Of a stretch of 64,000 nt of DNA, positions 61,909 to 64,000 are shown piece by piece. The DNA is from Monilinia fructicola. Lineage: Eukaryota; Ascomycota; Leotiomycetes; Helotiales; Sclerotiniaceae. The notes beneath the pieces are model-generated. The model saw only the letters and a program-made list of their open reading frames with translations, was not told the origin of the DNA and searched no databases. The DNA lies in the NCBI GenBank assembly GCA_008692225.1, contig VICG01000016.1, positions 62,001 through 126,000 of the forward strand, written 5' to 3'. The translations under genes were made by a program, and so were the position numbers. The number at the start of each line of letters is the position of its first letter. The first letter of the stretch is position 1.

Positions 61909-62850
61909 TTACTCTTTCGAATCAAGATGACTGCTTCCCGCAAGTCGACATAAAGGCTATTGGCTTCCTTCATGAATTTATCAGGCAATTTACTACTGAT
62001 ACCCGCGTCATAAGACAAGATTGCCACAATGCTACTGATATATCTAACAGTGCCTCCTCCATAAGGTAGTTGAATCTTGAAATTGGGATAAGAGGATAGG
62101 ATGTTAGAGTAGATAAGAGAGCATATTGTGCGGGTTATTTCATGTGTGAACTCTACAGTTGGAGGAATGTATGATGGATGATGAGATTTTGCAGAGAGTA
62201 TATTGGGAATTGGAAAGAGAAAAGCTATGGCGTTGACTCTATTCAGCTCTTTTCAAATGGGCTTATATATCTCGTATCCCAGATACTGTCCATCGTAGCT
62301 ATTAAGAAGTGTAACGCGTTGAAGATTAAGCTTCTCATAGCAGACCTTGACGCTAGATAGTACGTTTAAGAAAAAAGATTCAGTTATAGCGGGAAGAGTT
62401 ACGAAGAAACCCAGTTTTTCTGGATACGAAGGAGTAGATTGTTGGCATGGATGTTTATTCACTGGCAAAGGGAGATATTATCACGGACGGTATAAAGAAA
62501 TGATAATATGGGGGTAGTCATACAGTTTTGAGCCATAAAATTGAGAGAAACCTGCGGGGTCCATGTAGGGAAAGATATGTCACCGAGAGCATTTGAGTGC
62601 TATTTGACATCTGGTATAGATGTCAGCTCTGCAAGACAATAGAGTGCGAAAGTACCCCATGAGGGAGGCTTTGCAAGCTAAACAGGGGTTGCATACGTTC
62701 AAGATAGACTGGTGTAATCGTATGGTGATTAGTGTCTATATCTCGTAGTGTTCTCGTTACTTGCAGAGTTTGTGAAACATCAATAATCTGGGAATTTGGT
62801 GTAATCGATCGAAGGCGGGAGTCGCTGTTGAACTTTGGAACCTTATCCAT
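61909..62850 (-). pseudogene. Decayed amidohydrolase (ACMSD / 6-MSA decarboxylase-like) relic
   Basis: Collinear pieces of a metal-dependent amidohydrolase-2 family decarboxylase, in several frames. In order on the minus strand: DIDTNHHTITPVYLERMQ (about 62738-62685); WTPQVSLNFMAQNCMTTPIL (about 62563-62504); YPEKLGFFVTLPAITES and NLQRVTLLNSYDGQYLGYEI (62430-62265); an in-frame TGA at 62253-62255 where the family usually has Trp; KELNRVNAIAFLFPIPN; PPTVEFTHEITRTICSLIYS; YPNFKIQLPYGGGTV; and FMKEANSLYVDL to a stop at 61909-61911. The C-terminal part carrying the last metal-ligand Asp is absent. Expected metal ligands are replaced: the first His of DTHxH is Asn, the His of FxHP is Phe, the His of the HxGG strand is Tyr. 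At least three frame changes occur. Because substitutions, a nonsense codon and a missing end are present, homopolymer error alone cannot explain it. Family identity rests on motif order from memory. Confidence 0.7.
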
Positions 62851-63694
62851 ACTGACCCCTTTCTAGTTCACCAGATGACGCCTTAAACTTCAAGAATGAT
62901 ATATCAATATCAAATGACTGATGCCACATTATGCCATGTATCGAGTTTAAACAATGCGGCTAGGCCTTGATTCCAAACAGCCGATTTAAACAGAAAATCC
63001 CACCCTGTGTACACGAAACTACCGCTTTTGCGGCAATAATCACGTATCATCGTATGTTCTTGGAAATAAATCAAGGAGTGAAACAAATCCTGTAGTCCTC
63101 AAAATGGCGATCGAGTGTCTCACGGGGAGAATGGGCACAATGTGGCTATGTGCAACCCACCCCATTATAAGTCTACCGCAATGTTAACTTGACCCGGAAA
63201 ACTGGTGTCCCATTACAAAGCCATTGGGTGTACATTGGCTTGCATGATATTGTTGAAGGTCTGAATTTGGACACTGGCAGAGCGTGGGGGATGTTTTTAA
63301 TGATAAGTTATAGCAAAAGTATGGCGGTGGTTAAAAGTGGATAGTGCTATAGCAAATAGTCTCTATGCTGTCAGACGAAAGTTCATCAACTAAATGACTT
63401 CTTATCGCTGCTGGTGATACGTAGTGAAATTGTTACACGTCCTGAAAATTCAGATGTACAATGTACAACTGTAGAAGTGCTGTGCGTTGAGACATGATGC
63501 TACGGTCCTGTGTTATCAGTCCCCACTGTCTTTCAAGAGATTCGGCTAAGCAATTGGGATTCTCGGAGCATTAATCTGCTACGGACTTGCAGAATTGCTG
63601 GATAGTCTTCAATATCCTGCTTGTGCTAATTATCCTAACATAACTCTTTTGTTAGTTGACAACTTTACGTTTTTCTTTGCTTCGTTGGTTGATC
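62851..63694. other. Divergent upstream region, amidohydrolase relic / P450
   Basis: No gene seen. It separates the decayed minus-strand decarboxylase from the plus-strand P450 and would have been their shared regulatory region. Confidence 0.45.
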
Positions 63695-64000
63695 ATGTCG
63701 TTTGCGGGCATTCTACCAGCGAGCAAGGAAATAGCGGTCCTTGCAGTATCTTTGTTCACCTTCGTAAGCTTTCTATCTTTTCAAATGACCCTTATGATAG
63801 TAACAGATTTTAGTATTATGCTGTCTTTGCAATCTATAACCTTTACTTCTCACCACTTTCCAAATTCCCCGGACCAAAACGTCTGGCTATCTCTAGATTG
63901 CCCCTGATAAGATATGTAATTCTTGGGACCACTTACAAGTATTTCGATAGACTTCATGAGAAATATGGCCCAGTGGTTCGAATTGCTCCAGATGAGCTCA
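63695..64000 (+). CDS. Cytochrome P450, N-terminal part, cut by the window edge
   Basis: Start of a microsomal cytochrome P450 monooxygenase. Exon 1 is 63695-63763 and intron 63764-63813 has a GTAAGC donor and TTTTAG acceptor. Exon 2 begins at 63814 and runs off the window. The ATG opens [20 protein letters not shown], and across the junction [14 protein letters not shown] completes a membrane anchor. The Pro-rich hinge [12 protein letters not shown] follows, then [22 protein letters not shown], the usual A-helix to beta-1 start of fungal P450s. The heme-binding Cys region lies outside, so the gene's completeness and clan cannot be judged. Next to an NR-PKS it is a likely tailoring oxygenase. 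Confidence 0.88.

Overview
This is nuclear DNA of a filamentous ascomycete (Pezizomycotina). Genes carry many short GT-AG introns (about 45-185 bp) with CTAAC-like branch sites. They encode eukaryotic trafficking factors (SEC16, a NEO1-type flippase, a GYP7-type RabGAP), a nuclear-encoded mitochondrial tRNA-modification GTPase, a secreted GH7 cellobiohydrolase and a non-reducing polyketide synthase (PKS) with its own ACP transacylase domain. The overall feel is Leotiomycete (Botrytis/Sclerotinia type), but that is inference from memory and was not tested.

Layout. 3.2-4.9 kb: GH7 cellulase (+). 5.9-7.8 kb: MSS1/MnmE GTPase (+). 8.6 kb: a 62-residue acidic Gly/Ser-rich protein (-). 8.9-14.3 kb: gene-poor. 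14.4-18.4 kb: a divergent pair, FAD-dependent monooxygenase (-) and LaeA-like methyltransferase (+). 18.4-23.4 kb: decayed DNA holding a relic receiver domain of a hybrid histidine kinase. 23.5-26.3 kb: GYP7-type TBC protein (+). 26.9-27.8 kb: low-complexity hypothetical protein (-). 29.0-35.0 kb: SEC16 (-), head to head across an AT-rich, repeat-filled gap with the NEO1-type P4-ATPase (+, 36.6-40.7 kb). 43.9 kb: small hypothetical protein. 44.5 kb: 16-bp minisatellite. 46.3-48.0 kb: unrecognised coiled-coil protein. 48.7-64.0 kb: a secondary-metabolite locus.

The metabolite locus runs past the right edge. It holds an FAD-linked (BBE/GOOX-like) oxidase (-), a roughly 2,570-residue NR-PKS with order SAT-KS-AT-PT-ACP-ACP-CMeT-esterase/TE (-), a decayed amidohydrolase relic resembling 6-methylsalicylate-type decarboxylases (-), and the first exons of a cytochrome P450 (+). 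A plausible reading is that the PKS makes a C-methylated aromatic polyketide that the oxidase and P450 then tailor, and that an ancestral decarboxylation step has been lost.

A window-wide anomaly affects any annotation. Sixteen single-base slips (13 extra bases, 3 missing) break the frames of seven genes, including ones expected to be essential. Every slip lies at an A or T run, and with the introns placed, one-base corrections make each finished gene an exact multiple of three. I read them as consensus sequencing errors rather than pseudogenes. By contrast, the amidohydrolase and histidine-kinase relics carry substitutions or stops that homopolymer errors cannot explain.
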